This document shows positions 1-13,199 of a stretch of 64,000 bases of DNA, in pieces. The first letter of the stretch is position 1; each line of letters starts with the position of its first letter. The stretch covers positions 69,315,581 through 69,379,580 of the forward strand of contig JAMXBB010000006.1 in assembly GCA_024138015.1 (NCBI GenBank), given 5' to 3'. Under the pieces are notes generated by a model. That model was not told the DNA's origin, searched no databases, and saw only the letters and a list, made by a program, of their open reading frames with translations. Source of the DNA: Lumnitzera littorea (lineage: Eukaryota > Streptophyta > Magnoliopsida > Myrtales > Combretaceae). Made by a program: the position numbers and the translations under genes.

Positions 1-504
1 GAGATTTAGGATACCCAAGTATAACGTGATTAATTCTACATAATGATTCAGAATGAGTTCCTAGGGTTTACATATAAAACCCATAATCAAAAACTAAATT
101 AGAACCTAAATCAAAAATGGATTCAAAAACTTAATCCGAAACTAGCTTAGAATAGAACGGTGAGAGTATTTATAATATAGAACAAATGGAGATGAGCTGA
201 CTTGTAGCAAGTCGAGTGAGTGAATCAAGGATTTCAGGTAAGTTAGGTTCAATACATTACTGACTTTTAGAGTACTATATTAAAGTACTCGGAGGCTTAG
301 GATTATGTTGTTTGTGCTTGTAGATAGATGTGTGTGTGCATGCTTGTGTATCTCTGGTTACTAAACTAAAATTCTGATGCTTTATCAAGTTGAATTACTG
401 TGATTTGTATGGAGTGAAATTGTTTGATCACCCTAAACTGAATTTAACCATATTTGACCTAATACTTTAATTAGACATGCATTGCAACTCTTTAGGGAAT
501 GGTT
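1..504 (+). repeat. Probable left part of a family B LTR
   Basis: Non-coding AT-rich sequence. Removing the solo LTR at 510-4239 and one copy of its 5-bp target duplication joins this stretch directly to the family B LTR segment at 4245-5046. The summed length (about 1.3 kb) fits a 1.7-kb LTR such as the one at 19216-20897 whose start lies left of the window. Base-level similarity to that copy is not clear here, so this assignment is an inference from position. Confidence 0.35.
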
Positions 505-509
505 AAGAT

Positions 510-3500
510 TATAACGACCCAATAGTATCGTTGTCGTGATAGGTCACCGTATACCGTATAAAGGTCTATTATTAACCCCCTTGCTGATCATAGGCCTTTC
601 ATACGACACACAAGGCTCCTTCCACTCTACGTTACCACAAGGCCCATAGACAAATAATATAGAGCAATTTAACTAAAATTACTTCTATGTTATAAATTAA
701 CTAATTTTGTGGGCTCGTGAGACCCACACCAAAACAATATTACAAACAAATGCAGTTCATAACGGAACTGCATAAAATCTAAGTTATGCGCAAAAACATA
801 AAAGCATCTAAATATCTATAATCTATTACAAAATGTCCTCTTCGCTCTTTGATCACTCCAACCAGTCTCTACACGAGACTTACCACGGGCATGCCTCGGT
901 CCGGATTGACGAAGAGGTTCTCCTGCATCAACAAAAATCTATAGGGATGTAAGCTTACGCTTAGTGAGATAAATGCCCTCGTCAGTACCACGTAGCAAAA
1001 GTTTATTATATGCACAATCATATGAATGCATGAACAATCAGTATGCCAAGCAACACATGCAGTGACCTAGGAACTGCATACAACTCAGAATTACGCCCCC
1101 TGAAGTCGGGGTTTGGAGATAATTAACCGACCCAAACCAAAATCCAGGTTCTAGACCTTAGGTTTTATTTCATTTACATTATCGTGCTTATGCCAAAACA
1201 AAACTCTCTATATATATATACCAAAATCAAATCATATCTTTTAAAATCCCAAGTCTAGCGGTGTGGTGGCTCCCGCAGTCCACAAACACACGCCCTAAGC
1301 AGAAGCCACAAGACTTGGCCCCTCGCCGACGGTTGGCGTCTCCCGGCACCTAGTAAGCCCATTAGCTTAAGATAGAGACTCAATATATATGATGACGTAG
1401 CTAGTGCCTAATCCTGCAAGAAACTTGTATTCCTATGAGTCCCTTCCCATCTTCTGCGTGAAGCGACAGTCGGTGTTATCCGTATGCAATATGGGGTATG
1501 CATGATTCATTTTGATTTCTTAATCGCATAAGTGATTAACTCGATTTTCAAGGTGATCAGATAATTTCATTCCATACAATTCATATGTATATATAATGCA
1601 AGCAATTCCCCTTATTAAATATACTTAACAAGTCATCACAGTCATCCACAAATTCATACACATGCATCTCCCATATCCCACAAGCATCCAAATTTATATA
1701 TATAAGTTTAGGTACATCTATTCTACAAGCACAATCAAGTAAAGAGTCAACGGGAATTTACTCACTCTGCCATGTGGGTCAGTTAAAGTAATTCGGAGGC
1801 AAGTCGTCTCCGTACACAATGTCCCCTGTTCATTGAAATAATTTTTATAAGGAATTGAAACAAACTTAAGAAACTAAGTAAATTTTCCTTAAGTTATACT
1901 CTTGACTAGTTTTCGAAATTTTTCCCGGTTTTTACTTAAAGTTCAATCGCATATAACTTTTTCGTTTTAAATCCGATTTTTATGATCTTATAGTCAATCT
2001 TCATCATTTTTTAGTGTACTTTAACGTGGTAAGGTTAGATTTTCAAAATGAGGTATACAATTCTATCCATGGGTCAGAACAGTAGCGTTCCTCATGTGTT
2101 GGAGTGTTTTTGGGCCTTGTTTGGTAAATGGGCTTTTTGATAACTTGAGGAATCCTTTGGGCTTGGTCTTAAGATTTTATCCTAAGCTTAAAATACTCCT
2201 TGAGATCAGATTTACAACTTTGATTTATATTCCTAAGGCTAACAACCACTTCTTGGGCCCTTTAGTGGGTTTAAGTTGTCAAATGGGCTTGTTTTTGGTT
2301 CAAACTAAAGTTAATGACTTTGGTGGGCTTATGAGGCCTTAGGTGGGTTTCTTATGGGCTTCAAAACAACCTCTCTTGGTACTTTAAGGTGCTGGTCAGA
2401 TTTTTATTGAAGGCCCAACTTAGAGTTCTAGGCTTGTTTTTAAGAGTTTTAAGCTCGGTTTTGAGTTTTAGACTTTGTATGCTTATCATACTTGCTTTGG
2501 TTAATCTTTTCACTTTCTTCATTCACTTTTATCATATTTTTAGGCTTCTTTCTCCCATGTTCCAGATCTATTCATGATGGTTCCAAGGGGTCCTTACTTG
2601 GTTTTTCAACTTGTTTCATCATTTCCTTAAGTTTAGGTGGTAGATTATGCACTTAGATTACTTATGTCCAAATCTTAACTTAAGTTTTCTTCCATCAATT
2701 GATCCTTTAACTCATGCTCCACATAAAGAAATAAAAGATCTTATACTTAATAAAACCTCCATATCATAGCTCATGTCATACAAAGTTGGTTTCTTCATAA
2801 AACCTCATATGATGGATTTTTCTTTAACTTAAGTCTAGATTTGAGCATGTTTAACTTAATGGAAACAAAATCAACATCCAAATGACTATGGAACCCTCAC
2901 GTCCAGCATACTTATCCTCCATTAAAGTTCTCATTTCAAGATTTTCTTAGCTTAAAATCTTCCATTCAAAGCATTAAACAAATGTCTTTACAAAACATCA
3001 ACTTTACATGCTCATGTTTCAACTTCATGTAAGGGTTTCATGGTTTGTTTCTTAAAACGATTTTTTGGTGCTATAACAACTTAAACCTTACTTATATCTT
3101 CAAGAAATCAAAGTCCCCTAACATAAATACTAATCCACATATCACAAGAAACACTTACTCGTCCTTAAAGCAAAGTTTGGTAGTTATGCACTAAGGTTCC
3201 ACTTAAGCTCTTAACTTTGCCTCCTCCGTTTTGCCACCTTTTGAAACCCGAATCTTTTGGCCTTTTGGAATGGGGTTTATGGAAGATTCTAATGGTTTTA
3301 AAAGGTCTTAGATGGTGAAAGAAAATGACATAAGAACAAAAGAAAAAAATGCCGTGAGTGAAGCTTCAAGAATGGAAGAAAAGTTGATTTTGTAGGGTAA
3401 GGTTGTTTCTCCTCTTTATGTTTGTTTCAAAGGAGAGAAAGATGAAGTGAAAGTGAAATTAAAAGTGAAAGAAATGATGGAGAGAGTGGCCAGTTGGAAA

Positions 3501-4239
3501 TGGAGAGAGAATGAGTGTTTAAATGTCTTGAAAGTGTTGTCTTGTAGCTTACATAAAGTTAACAATTGCAACTCTTGATGATGTAAGCATTAAGGGGTGA
3601 ATAGTGATGTGTAAGAAGAAGTGATCGATGGGTGAATGACAAGTGCATGGCCCCCCCTTTCTCTCCTTTTTAGATCTGCCATTTAAAGTCTTTTTAGGCC
3701 ATGGAGTGGTCTTATCTCATTTATTAAAGTTACTCTTATGAAATCTTGTGAAAAATTGTCCATATATAGTATAAGTGAAGAGGTGATAAGGAGATTGTCT
3801 TATCACTAGATTTTGATAAGTTATTAATTGATAAATGATTCCAACTCTCAATTGATAAGTTATCTAAGGTGATTGGTTGGTCTACTTATTTATGTGTAAG
3901 GCTTATACATGAAGATAAGGGCATAGCCTTATAGAAAATTGTTTTAGGGTTTTTATCTTATATTGTTTTGTAATTTATGATTTGATTTTTGTAGAATTGT
4001 GAAATTTTCTAAAGTTGAATGAAATTATTCAAACTAAATTATCGATTAATTATTTAGGGTTAAAATTCCTTAATGGTTTTAAGGTTTAGGGTTTTAAGTA
4101 ACTTTAGAGCTTACAGTTCTTCAAGCTCAAGTTTTATCGACAATTGGTTTTTGAATTGTAAAAATTTAATTTGTTTCTTTGGGAATGTTCGGAAGGCACT
4201 CTTAATCAAGTCTTATGCCTACTAAAAGTGGGGTTTACA
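510..4239 (+). mobile_element. Solo LTR, family A copy 1 (Tekay/Del-like)
   Basis: A 3730-bp solo LTR. It starts TATAACGACCC (TG decayed to TA) and ends GGGGTTTACA. It is flanked by a perfect 5-bp target duplication AAGAT at 505-509 and 4240-4244. Blocks around 1009-1112, 1255-1370 and 1935-2050 recur in the same order in the solo LTR at 28204-31748, and the last block also recurs near 9570-9680. No gag or pol, primer site or second LTR lies within it, so it is what remains after recombination between two LTRs. Assignment to Ty3/gypsy Tekay/Del is inferred from LTR length, termini and layout, not from protein domains. Short open frames at 2094-2577 have no recognisable content. Confidence 0.8.
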
Positions 4240-4244
4240 AAGAT

Positions 4245-5046
4245 TCTCCAACCAAATACCGATACCTTCAAAAGGGATAGCACTAGATAGCATAATGGTC
4301 TCTTTTTTATCTTCAGCCAAACTAAATAACAAGAGAGGAGGTCATAGTAAAGATGAGGGTAATGGTTCAAAGGATAGCCATGGGGGTGAGAAGGTAGTGC
4401 CTCTATTATACAAACCTAGGTTTGGTTGTGAGTTGTTGCATAAACGTTAAAACTCCTTAACCCGAATTAAAGTAATTGAAATTACTTTGATTTCATAATG
4501 AACTGGACCACATTGTGTAATGCATTGCATTTAATTAATGGCTTAAATACCTTGCTTGTGTTTGATATGCATTTTTAAGTCTTCATCCCGACTTACCGAG
4601 CTGTTGGTTGCTCATACCCTTATAGTTTTCTTACAGATACTAACTGAGATATTGCACTATAACTATCCCGAGGTTAGTTTCTTTTTTAAGTGCCTTGAGG
4701 GAGTGAGGATCAAACTAGTTGATCAATCTAGTCTCTAGAGTTTTTCTTATTAACTCTTAGGTTTAAGTGATGGTCATGTAATATTTTCTTATCAGACTAC
4801 TATGGCATGTAAATATTTCTTAGGATAATAAGACAATATAGGTATATATATGTAAATATATCTTAAAATTGTTAGTTATATATATAAATTTTATCAATAA
4901 TCATGAATGGGCTATTTACTTTAAAGCGAGAAGTCATGGATGCCTTATGTAAATCAAATCTACAATAGTGACTGTAAGGTTAGTTACTATCATACGTTGG
5001 TTTACTTGGCAAGATTGTTACGACTCTAATGCTTTGAGGCATAATA
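4245..5046 (+). repeat. Family B LTR, copy 1 (3' part)
   Basis: This segment matches two other places in the window in the same block order: 4330-4470 matches 20095-20240, and both match the reverse strand of 53330-53520. The right end GAGGCATAATA aligns with TAGGCTATGACA at 20886-20897 and with the minus-strand LTR end at 52707, where a primer-binding site follows. It is therefore the 3' part of a Tekay/Del-like LTR, split by the solo LTR to its left. No primer site follows, so it is probably a solo LTR or fragment. Confidence 0.6.
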
Positions 5047-6752
5047 GTAACTATAAGAAAAGGAACATTAAGCCAAAGCTTAGTATGTAACATATAATCA
5101 CATGTGCATGAGCAATCATACATAGATTAAACACATGCATCTAAATTGAAACAAGTAAAACACACACATTAATTTAATTATCTTTAAATTAGCTAAATGT
5201 ACATCTCATAATGGAGGTCCTTATAACCCTCATCACAATATAGACTAACTAATAATCCTAGCAGTTAAGCATGCCTCTTCGAGCCCCTCTATAATCTACG
5301 ATTAAGCATGCCACTATGGGCCCCTCTACAATCCTACATTAGGCATATCACTTCGAGCCCCATCTATTCAACCTAGATCTACCCCATATTATTTTCAAGC
5401 TAGACTCCACTAACAACAATGCATTGCAAGGATTATTAGGGTTGCTTCCTAAGGATTCACCACTCCAAACCCTTTAGTTGAGCCACAACAAGCAACAAGC
5501 AATAATCAAGCCAAATATTTAACTAGTCCGTTTGCATTTATATATAAAATCAAGATTAAATTCTAGCCTAGCAATCAAAAGCAACAAATAGTTCACATAC
5601 TTAGAGTCCGATGGTAGAAAATGATCTACTCTATCTTAGAATATTGATCTGTAGGTAAAAGATGAATAAAGCTTACTTTAGTAACAAACTATAACTTCTT
5701 ATAGGTTTCCTAAAGGTTTTAGACAAGAATCTTAGGCTAGGTAGAATTAAACATAGGTTAAGAAGAAGGAACGAAGCAACTACAAAGACTATGATTGGGG
5801 ATCATGCTTGTAATCTTAAGCACAACCCACTATTTAAGACCACAATCATACACCTCTATAGAAACTCCACAGTCTAGATTACGATCATGAACCTTGGCTA
5901 TGATCCCCTTGTCTTAAATTTCTCTCAAAATTTTCCTCACGTCTAACTTTTATGAGAGGAACGTGGTTTAGGACCACGCCCATGGTCTTTTGCCATGTTC
6001 TTGTCCCCCGATGCTTCTTCTCTCTTTTATCTAAAACAACTCTCTACACCCTAAATCTAACCTCTAGACTTAATCTCAACCTAAAACATCATAATCTCCT
6101 TCACTAATTTAGTAATTCTTGCCTCAACCGCTCCACATTACAATCAACTTCACAAATTCTACAAGAGAATCAAGATCACAAGGAAAAGAATACATTACCT
6201 TATGCTTGTATAAACCATAGAGAGAGATCCTCTACAATCTTCTAATCCAGTCAATTGTTTAACTCCTCAAAAATTAAAATCAAGCTGTTTAGATTCAATC
6301 CTATGCTTTACCATAACATCAAATCACTTACCGTTAGGAATTCTAGGATTACGTTTTAGCCTTACACTATAGTCCCTCCACTAAAGCCTTCCTCTTGCAC
6401 TACCAAAAATTATCACAATTAATTTTGTGATTCAATGAACCATCAAGTCTCAAGGATTTGTGCCTTACTATTAGGATTCGCGAAGTTCGTTATGAGAGAG
6501 TCATATTCTGCAATATAATGGGAGACTAGTAAGCCTTTAGGAAAGAGAGGGGTGCTTTTGTATAAAATTAGGTTAGGACTTTTTAATATTCGTAACTTAC
6601 CCTTGGCTCTTTTAATATTTAATTTGTCTCCCAATAACAATAATAACCCCTTTTTCACTCTGTAATTTTATTTCTTTGTATTCTATTTTGGTTTAGGTGT
6701 TATAGTATCTAATCTAACCTAGTCATAAATCACATAAAGTGAGAGTGAGGTA
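5047..6752. other. Unclassified sequence with a small 37-bp tandem triplet
   Basis: No gene is recognised. Three tandem copies of a roughly 37-bp unit built around ttaagcatgcc and gagcccctct lie at 5261-5372. The rest is AT-rich, non-coding and LTR-like in texture. It continued into 17065 onward before the chromovirus inserted. The open frame at 6443-6658 on the minus strand has no recognisable domain. Confidence 0.5.
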
Positions 6753-6757
6753 AGTAA

Positions 6758-7697
6758 TGATAAGGATCATGGGCCAATCACTTCCTCCTAAGCTCGAGGA
6801 CTCACTAGTTTGGTTTGCCGAGCTATCCTATGATAGTTGAACCATGAAGAGAAATGCTTTATCCACCCTAACCTGTCAAGCATTCTCATTCTAGCCTCTC
6901 TCTGTCTCATCACAAGAACCCCTGAGGTGTCTAAACTAATATTAAGCCAACCACTTTATGACGCACCAATATAACACTAAGCAATGAATCCACCTGCTAC
7001 CGAGCTGACAAATAACTAAGGCTAACCAAAAGAATAGCTGCCTACTGGACCAACCCTTCTTAAGCCATGAACAACTGATCTACCACACTGCTGAGCAGTT
7101 GACCTAACTGACTCTACTCAAAATTAGCTTTGCTCAGCAAAGCAATATCATCAAGACCATAGAATGGACAGTTGACACGTGCCCCATTTTTTAACATCCA
7201 TACTATCCCTTTTGTACCTAAATATTCTTTTTGTTTGTTTACAACTTTACTTTTGTAATCTATTCCTCTTTCCTTTTCTAGTAGAAATCCTTTTTTTGTA
7301 ATTTACATAAACCTAAGACTTGCCCTAATTAGACCATGTAAATATGAATAACATGTAATAGCCGCAAGTAAGTAACATTAAATTTTCAGACATATTCCCC
7401 TCTTTTACTTCCTTCTTAAGCTTGCATTTTTTTGTGAAAATCAAGAACTTGAAGAGCTCTTATCTTGATCATTGAGCATGGACTAGTGGTTAGCAACCTT
7501 GCATTATACTTGTATGCCATATCAAGTATAGTTTGAGTTCATATGAGGTGTTGATGCATCATATCCACCTTCGGTGTACGAAACCCCTGCTCAACCATTG
7601 ACTTCCATTTATCTTTCAAGCCATCCTGAAGTTTGGACCCACCTTAGTTCATGTGATATTGGTAGCCATGTATCAACCTTCCCGTTAGCCCATATCA
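6758..7697 (+). repeat. 5' LTR of the chromovirus
   Basis: 940 bp, TGATAAGGATC to CCCATATCA. It aligns with 15823-17059 along its length but lacks about 297 bp that the 3' copy has at roughly 16150-16465. The TATA region near 7335 has decayed relative to the 3' copy. A perfect 7-bp stem with a 3-nt loop (gctttgctcagcaaagc) lies at about 7130-7146. Confidence 0.92.
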
Positions 7698-7700
7698 TCT

Positions 7701-7712
7701 TGGTATCAAAGC
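7701..7712 (+). promoter_or_regulatory. Primer-binding site, initiator tRNA-Met
   Basis: TGGTATCAAAGC, three bases after the 5' LTR end, matches the complement of the plant initiator tRNA-Met 3' end (TGGTATCAGAGC) at 11 of 12 positions. Confidence 0.88.
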
Positions 7713-8024
7713 TTAGCTACATTCGAGCAAGTTTCTATTACCTTATGTTCTAAGCGACTTATTGTTGCTATAGTGTGTTGAAGAAATTATTTGTTGTTGT
7801 CATGAGTGTCTAAGAAGTGTTTAGCAATTGAAGAAATCTAGTGCTCCATTTTCCCCTATTTGGTGTTTGCAAAACAAAGTGTGGAAGTAGAATTCGTTTA
7901 TCGTATGTTAGTTGCTGTTATTGCTATTATAATAGTTGTTGGTATATTAAGTGTTGTTTTATTGTTGTTCGAAGGAAGATTTTCGAATTGTGTTTTAGCT
8001 GTTAATCTATTGTAGTAGACAACC

Positions 8025-8082
8025 ATGTCTGACTCTAGTGTTTAGGAAACCCATGGTAACTAAGAGAGTGATGCTCGTAATG
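8025..8082 (+). pseudogene. Chromovirus gag, N-terminal end before the insertion
   Basis: The gag start is the ATG at 8025, about 0.3 kb downstream of the primer site. The frame reads MSDSSV-stop-ETHGN-stop-ESDARN and then meets the solo LTR at 8083. Both internal stops (TAG, TAA) are one C-to-T change from glutamine codons. Removing the solo LTR and one TAATG duplication continues the frame as ...DARNGQGQHGSF... at 11378, which shows that the insertion split one open frame. Confidence 0.8.
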
Positions 8083-11000
8083 TATTACATCCTAGGTTAG
8101 TACAGGATGCACCATCACATAAGAATACTTGTTGAAAACTTATCTCAACATACTCATTCATCAAAAGACAACTTTGTTTACATGATAAAAAAGTTGCTAC
8201 ATCAGAGTTCAACCAGATATTCAGTTACAACTTATGTATACAACATAATATTTGCATCAAAACATAAATCAGCTTTTTCTTTCGTCATCTTCACAACAGT
8301 AAGATTCCTAACTTAGTATAAGTTCCATACAAAAGTCGCCAGCTCTAACTTACGCTCTCAATATATATTCCCCCTTAGTGTTGGGCCCTTCACGACGGTG
8401 TTAACCTGACGATAAAATATTTTATCCCCTCAATTACTAAAGCTGAGTGAGAGAAGATAACAAACAATACAATAAAGACAATATCACATATCACAACCGA
8501 AACATTTTAATCATAATTCGTAAGTTCAACTTCACAAATGCATTTGCCTAACTAAGCATTTATTACTAGCAATGCAACATGCTACGCTCATGCACATGGT
8601 ATGCATCGGTATCGATATCCTATACCCTCCAATTTTCATCTCATTAGTCGACATAACTAGGCATCTAAATACAACGTCCAAGAACCTGTAGGCAATAAGG
8701 AGCTGCTTAGGAGTAAGACCCCCACCAAATTAAACTACACACTGTAGTATACCAATGTCAAAAAGGGCAACAAGGAGTTGCTTAGGAGTAGAACTCCCAA
8801 CTTTTCTTTAGAAAATCAGATTACACACTGCAGTTTACCAAATCAAAGAGGCAACAATGCCAAATTAGACCACACATTATAGTCTACCAAATCTGACTAT
8901 CAAAATAGTCACAATGTTTAGGCAACGCAATCTACATGCTTCCAAAAAATGAGTTCATAAAGCCATGCTTTTTCAATGATCACTTGGAAGCCTCATTCTA
9001 AAAGTTCTAACCCATAGGTCATTTTTATGCTATGCCATGCCATGATATATAATAACAACTCAAATATATCACTCAGCACAACCAATCTTTTAGTTTTATT
9101 CAACCCAGTGATCTAATTCTTGTTTTTGAACTCTCCCTAGCGGAATTCTAGCACCTCTCTTAGGGTTCACTTAGGTGAACACCTACAAGATTGAGTTAAC
9201 AATCACTTAACTTTCCTAGTTAGTATAATCATTTGTAAGTACAAATCACCACCTAACATAGCAACATAATATTTTAACTAAAATATAGTTACTGTCATTC
9301 AAAATCACCACATCAACATCTACTATAGTAGCACATCAGCTCACCCAAGATATACCCATATTCAATCAACACAGTATTAAACAGCATGCAGTGTTATGAG
9401 TAGCAATATATCTACTTCAAGCATAGGTTAGATCCACTTACTTAGACATAGTAATAGTGTAAAATCCTAAACTTCACGACATGGTCCTTCCTTACTTATC
9501 ACACCTATGAAAATATAACATAGTCTTCAAATCAAGCATGAGTCAAACCCAAACTGTTATAAGCTTCTATTTCCGTGTTTTTAAACTTCATTTGATCATA
9601 TCTTACTCATTCCTTATCTGATTGCAGTAAACTTTATATCGTTAAGATCGTTGTTTTAAGTATTATTAATATGTCTTAAGAATAAAAACTAATCAATATT
9701 TTCAAAAACCTAAAAATACCCTTTTGTACTATCGATTCAATCGTACACTATTGTGACTTTATAATTAACCCAAATAAGCTTTGATACTAAACTAAAACCC
9801 TTAAAATTATACTTTTCAAACTTTTCTAGCAACCTTTAATATACCTCAATGTGTTCATTTTACGTGAATTTGATGAGTGTTTTATTAGTACTAATTACTA
9901 TATTACATATTAAGTCAACATATAAGCTTATATTAGGAAAATACGTGATAAATGGAATACAAGCCCGATTAATTTCATGAAAAATCCTATAGGCTCACAA
10001 AAATATATAGTTTAATTATTGACCAAGAATTACACTAAATTGGCTACTATATATTTTTACGAAAATAGTGATTTTAGCTTGAAATAACGAAAAATTAGAG
10101 AAAATAAATAAATTTATGTGTGAGATAAAAATTAAGTGTTCCAAATATCATTATAAACTTCCAAATGTCAAGACATATAGGGCTCGTTCATTAATTTAAT
10201 CAAAAACTAATTATTTTAACAATTCGGTAAAATTAGCAATTTTATTTAAAATAATTATAAAAAATAATAAAAATTCTTAATTTCAAAAATTCTTATTACC
10301 ACAATTAAATATATATATTAGGTGTATTACATACAAAAATTCAACTTGAAATAACATCATCTAATATTTATAAAAATTAGTTTAATTTTCGCCCAAACAA
10401 GGCATTTTCTTAAGGAACCCATATTTCTACTAATTATTTACTTAAAATAAAATTACCAAATTAATCTACACCGAAAATAATCCTAAAAAAAAAATTTCAT
10501 AATTAATTAATAATATTTAATATTTTTAGAAAATTAAACAAGTTATAAGGAGAATTTTAGTTCACCTAAACCAATTACCTTCGACTACCCAACCTTGCCA
10601 GAATACCTCCTCCAGCCACCTTCTCTTTAACCCCTAAACCACTCCAAGTTAGGTTGTGTTTTGGTACATGAACTACCTTAGACCCATTCCAACCCTATTT
10701 CTTATTCTATTTTTATATTTTTTTCTAATTTTCTAAAATTATCTTCTTATGTTTTCAGGTTTCTAAAATATTGCAAATGATGTTTAAAGTCCTATTTATA
10801 GGCTTTAGGAATTTTTGCATGTAAAAAAAGTAAAATAACGCATGTCAATTTCTTGTTTACCTAAGTGCCATGTGTCATCCTCTAATTAATCAAGTGTTGA
10901 CTCATGTTTTCCAATTAATCCTAGGTTGCCACATCATTTGATGACTCATCCACTCATTTTTTTAATTAATTTTCCATTACTAAATATTATTTAACCATAT

Positions 11001-11372
11001 CTTAATAATTTATTATTATATGTATATATTTAATACATATAATGTATATCACATGTAAATACATGTATATTATATATAATTCAACTTCATTTATTATTTT
11101 TGAAAGTTAATTAACATATCTCACTATATCTAAAAGATCGAATTTCATGTTTTTTATAATTATCAGCTTTATCAATAAATTGACATTTTTCTCAAATTAA
11201 TATTTTTATATAGCTTATTTTGAGAAATTAACTTTACTTGAATTATTTCGTCTAACTTTTCTAACATTGTTGTGAAGTTTGAAATAAAATGGATAACATA
11301 GCCCGGTGCCCTAAATTTAAGGGCTCGAATCTTAGGATTATTGAATTAACTAGAAAAACCCAGGGTATTACA
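8083..11372 (+). mobile_element. Solo LTR, family A-like copy 2, nested in gag
   Basis: 3290 bp, starting TATTACATCC and ending CAGGGTATTACA, with a perfect target duplication TAATG at 8078-8082 and 11373-11377. The plus orientation is inferred from block order: a tgagtgag block near 8446, a conserved cold-spot block near 9570-9680, and a terminal block at 11300-11372. No coding domains or primer site. The gag frame of the host element is restored exactly when it is removed. Similarity to copies 1 and 3 is patchy by eye, so it may be a sister family. Confidence 0.82.
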
Positions 11373-11377
11373 TAATG

Positions 11378-12490
11378 GCCAAGGTCAACATGGGAGTTTC
11401 ATACCCCAATCTACAGATGAGCAACTAAACAAGCTTACCGACTTCATGACTAACCTGGTGGCTGCCATAAACAAAGACAAGTAACGAGCTAGAAATGGCC
11501 CTTACAAAGGCTAAACCAATGAGCTACTTAAGAAAGGTAATGGCCAATAAGGACGAACTAATCTCCCAGTTTAACCACCTCAAGCTAGAGGAATAGACAG
11601 GGCTGCTTGACGTAAACTCGCATCGAAAGAGATTAAAGAGGAGGATGAGGAGATGGGTGAAGTAGAAGAAGAGTATTATGAGCCTAAGGAAAGGAATATT
11701 TGAGTTCCTACAGTAGAAAGACTGAAGATGCAAATCCCTTGTTTTTCTGGAAGTAATGATGCTGGGGACTACCTGGGCTGGGTAGATAAGATAGAAAAGC
11801 AATTTAAGTGTCATAAAGTGCCTAAAAATGTTAAGGTTAGGCTTGTCATACTAAAGTTTATTGACTATGCTACTCTATAGTGGAAGAATTTGCAAGCAAA
11901 CTAAAGAAGAAAAGGAGAGTGAGAGAATTAAGACAAAATGAAGAGAGTAATGAGGAGGAGATTCGTTCCAAGCTACTACCTGCAAGACGCCTTTTAGAGA
12001 TTGCAAGAGCTAAGGTAAGGAAGATCCAATATTAATGCCTATGTGAAGGAATTCCAAATACTAATGATCCATTGTAAAGTTGTTAAGCTTAAAGACCGAA
12101 CTGTATCTTAATTCATTAGTATACTAAAGTATAAGATTGGAGATATTCTAAAGAATATGGATATTGGTACACTTGATGAGGCAATCTGAGTTGTCCAAAG
12201 GATCGAGAGGCATCGAATGAGAAGATTCCAAGCTCCTATCAATCAGCCTAACCCTAAACAACCTATTCCAAGTAGACCTATGCGATCAGAACCAAGTAAA
12301 GTTGCTGAGATCTGACCTGCTCTGACTACCTAAGCAAAGGAGAAAGAGATTCCAAAGAAGTTTAAGAAGGGGCAAAGCTTTAGTCAAAAGAATAGTGAGA
12401 TCAAATACTTCAAATGCCAAAGGTTTGAACATATGGCCACTTAATGTCCAAATAGAAGAGCCATGGTGATTAAAGGAGATACGTAGACCA
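11378..12490 (+). pseudogene. Chromovirus gag, main part
   Basis: Structural capsid protein of the chromovirus. The frame resumes as GQGQHGSFIPQSTDEQLNKLTD. The capsid core lies at about 11730-12060, with FSGSNDAGDYLGWVDKIE and MKRVMRRRFVPSYY, typical of the plant retrotransposon gag family. A zinc knuckle lies near 12405-12455 (KYFKCQRFEHMAT-stop-CPNR). Its first cysteine has become tyrosine (TGC to TAC), and a stop sits just before the last cysteine. Many stops are one transition from CAG, CAA or TGG, and at least one frameshift is present. The protein cannot be made. Confidence 0.85.
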
Positions 12491-12659
12491 TTAAGGTTGG
12501 CAACACTAATGAGGAAGTGGAAGAGCTAAAAAAGACTAGACAAAGCAAACTGTCCGAAGAGGAGGAGATTATCTATAGTGAAGAGAGAAACTTCATCCCT
12601 ACAACTATGGTACTGAGGACAGTAATGACTATGAGCCCAACGCTAAAAGATCAGCAAAT

Positions 12660-13140
12660 GGGAAAATCTGTTCCGTATTGGGTGTAAGGTAAATGGGTCC
12701 TTATGCGCATTAATTATTGATAGTGGCAACTACACCAATTTAACATTTGCATTTTTAGTCCAACAATTGACATTGCTGACCAAGCCCTACCCCAAGCCTA
12801 ATAATCTACACCAGCTCAGTAACAAAGGAGCCTTACAAGTAAATAAGTAAGTGGTCGTGCTAATCTGTATTGGAAGCTACTAAGACAAAGTGCTCTGTGA
12901 GGTAATACCTAGGAGTGCATCTCAAATTCTACTCGGTAGGCCATAGATGTTCGATAGGAAGGTTATGTATGATGGTAGAAAGAACATCTATTCAATAAAG
13001 CATGAAGGGAAGAAGGTGAAGCTAAGCCTTATGACAGTTGAGCAAGTTAAAACTATGCAAACTCAATTGAGTTAAGTTTTGAAGAAGGAAGCTTTGGTGA
13101 TGACCTAAGCTGAGCTGAAAAGAGCGATGAAGGTTGAAAA
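12660..13140 (+). pseudogene. Chromovirus protease domain
   Basis: Aspartic protease that would cut the Gag-Pol polyprotein. The active-site strand reads ALIIDSGNYTN (D-S-G) near 12710-12745. The family's second landmark, ILLGRP followed by FDRKVMYDGRKN, lies near 12925-12990; the codon after GRP is TAG where tryptophan (TGG) is usual. Further stops follow at TQLS-stop and VMT-stop. Sequence continues into the RT linker. The domain is clear but dead. Confidence 0.85.
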
Positions 13141-13199
13141 GCCGACCTATCTATTGGTTAGAAGGTTACTTAAGATGAGAAAATTAAGCAAGGAGTTGT

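Noticed and set aside
2094..2577. Two adjacent open frames (82 and 62 codons) in the solo LTR
   Set aside because: T-rich, without domain-like content, inside a non-coding LTR; the corresponding region of copy 3 has no such frames.
7478..7505. tRNA-like phrase gactagtggttagcaacc
   Set aside because: Resembles a D-arm, but there is no acceptor stem, anticodon arm or T arm at proper spacing, and it lies in the chromovirus LTR.
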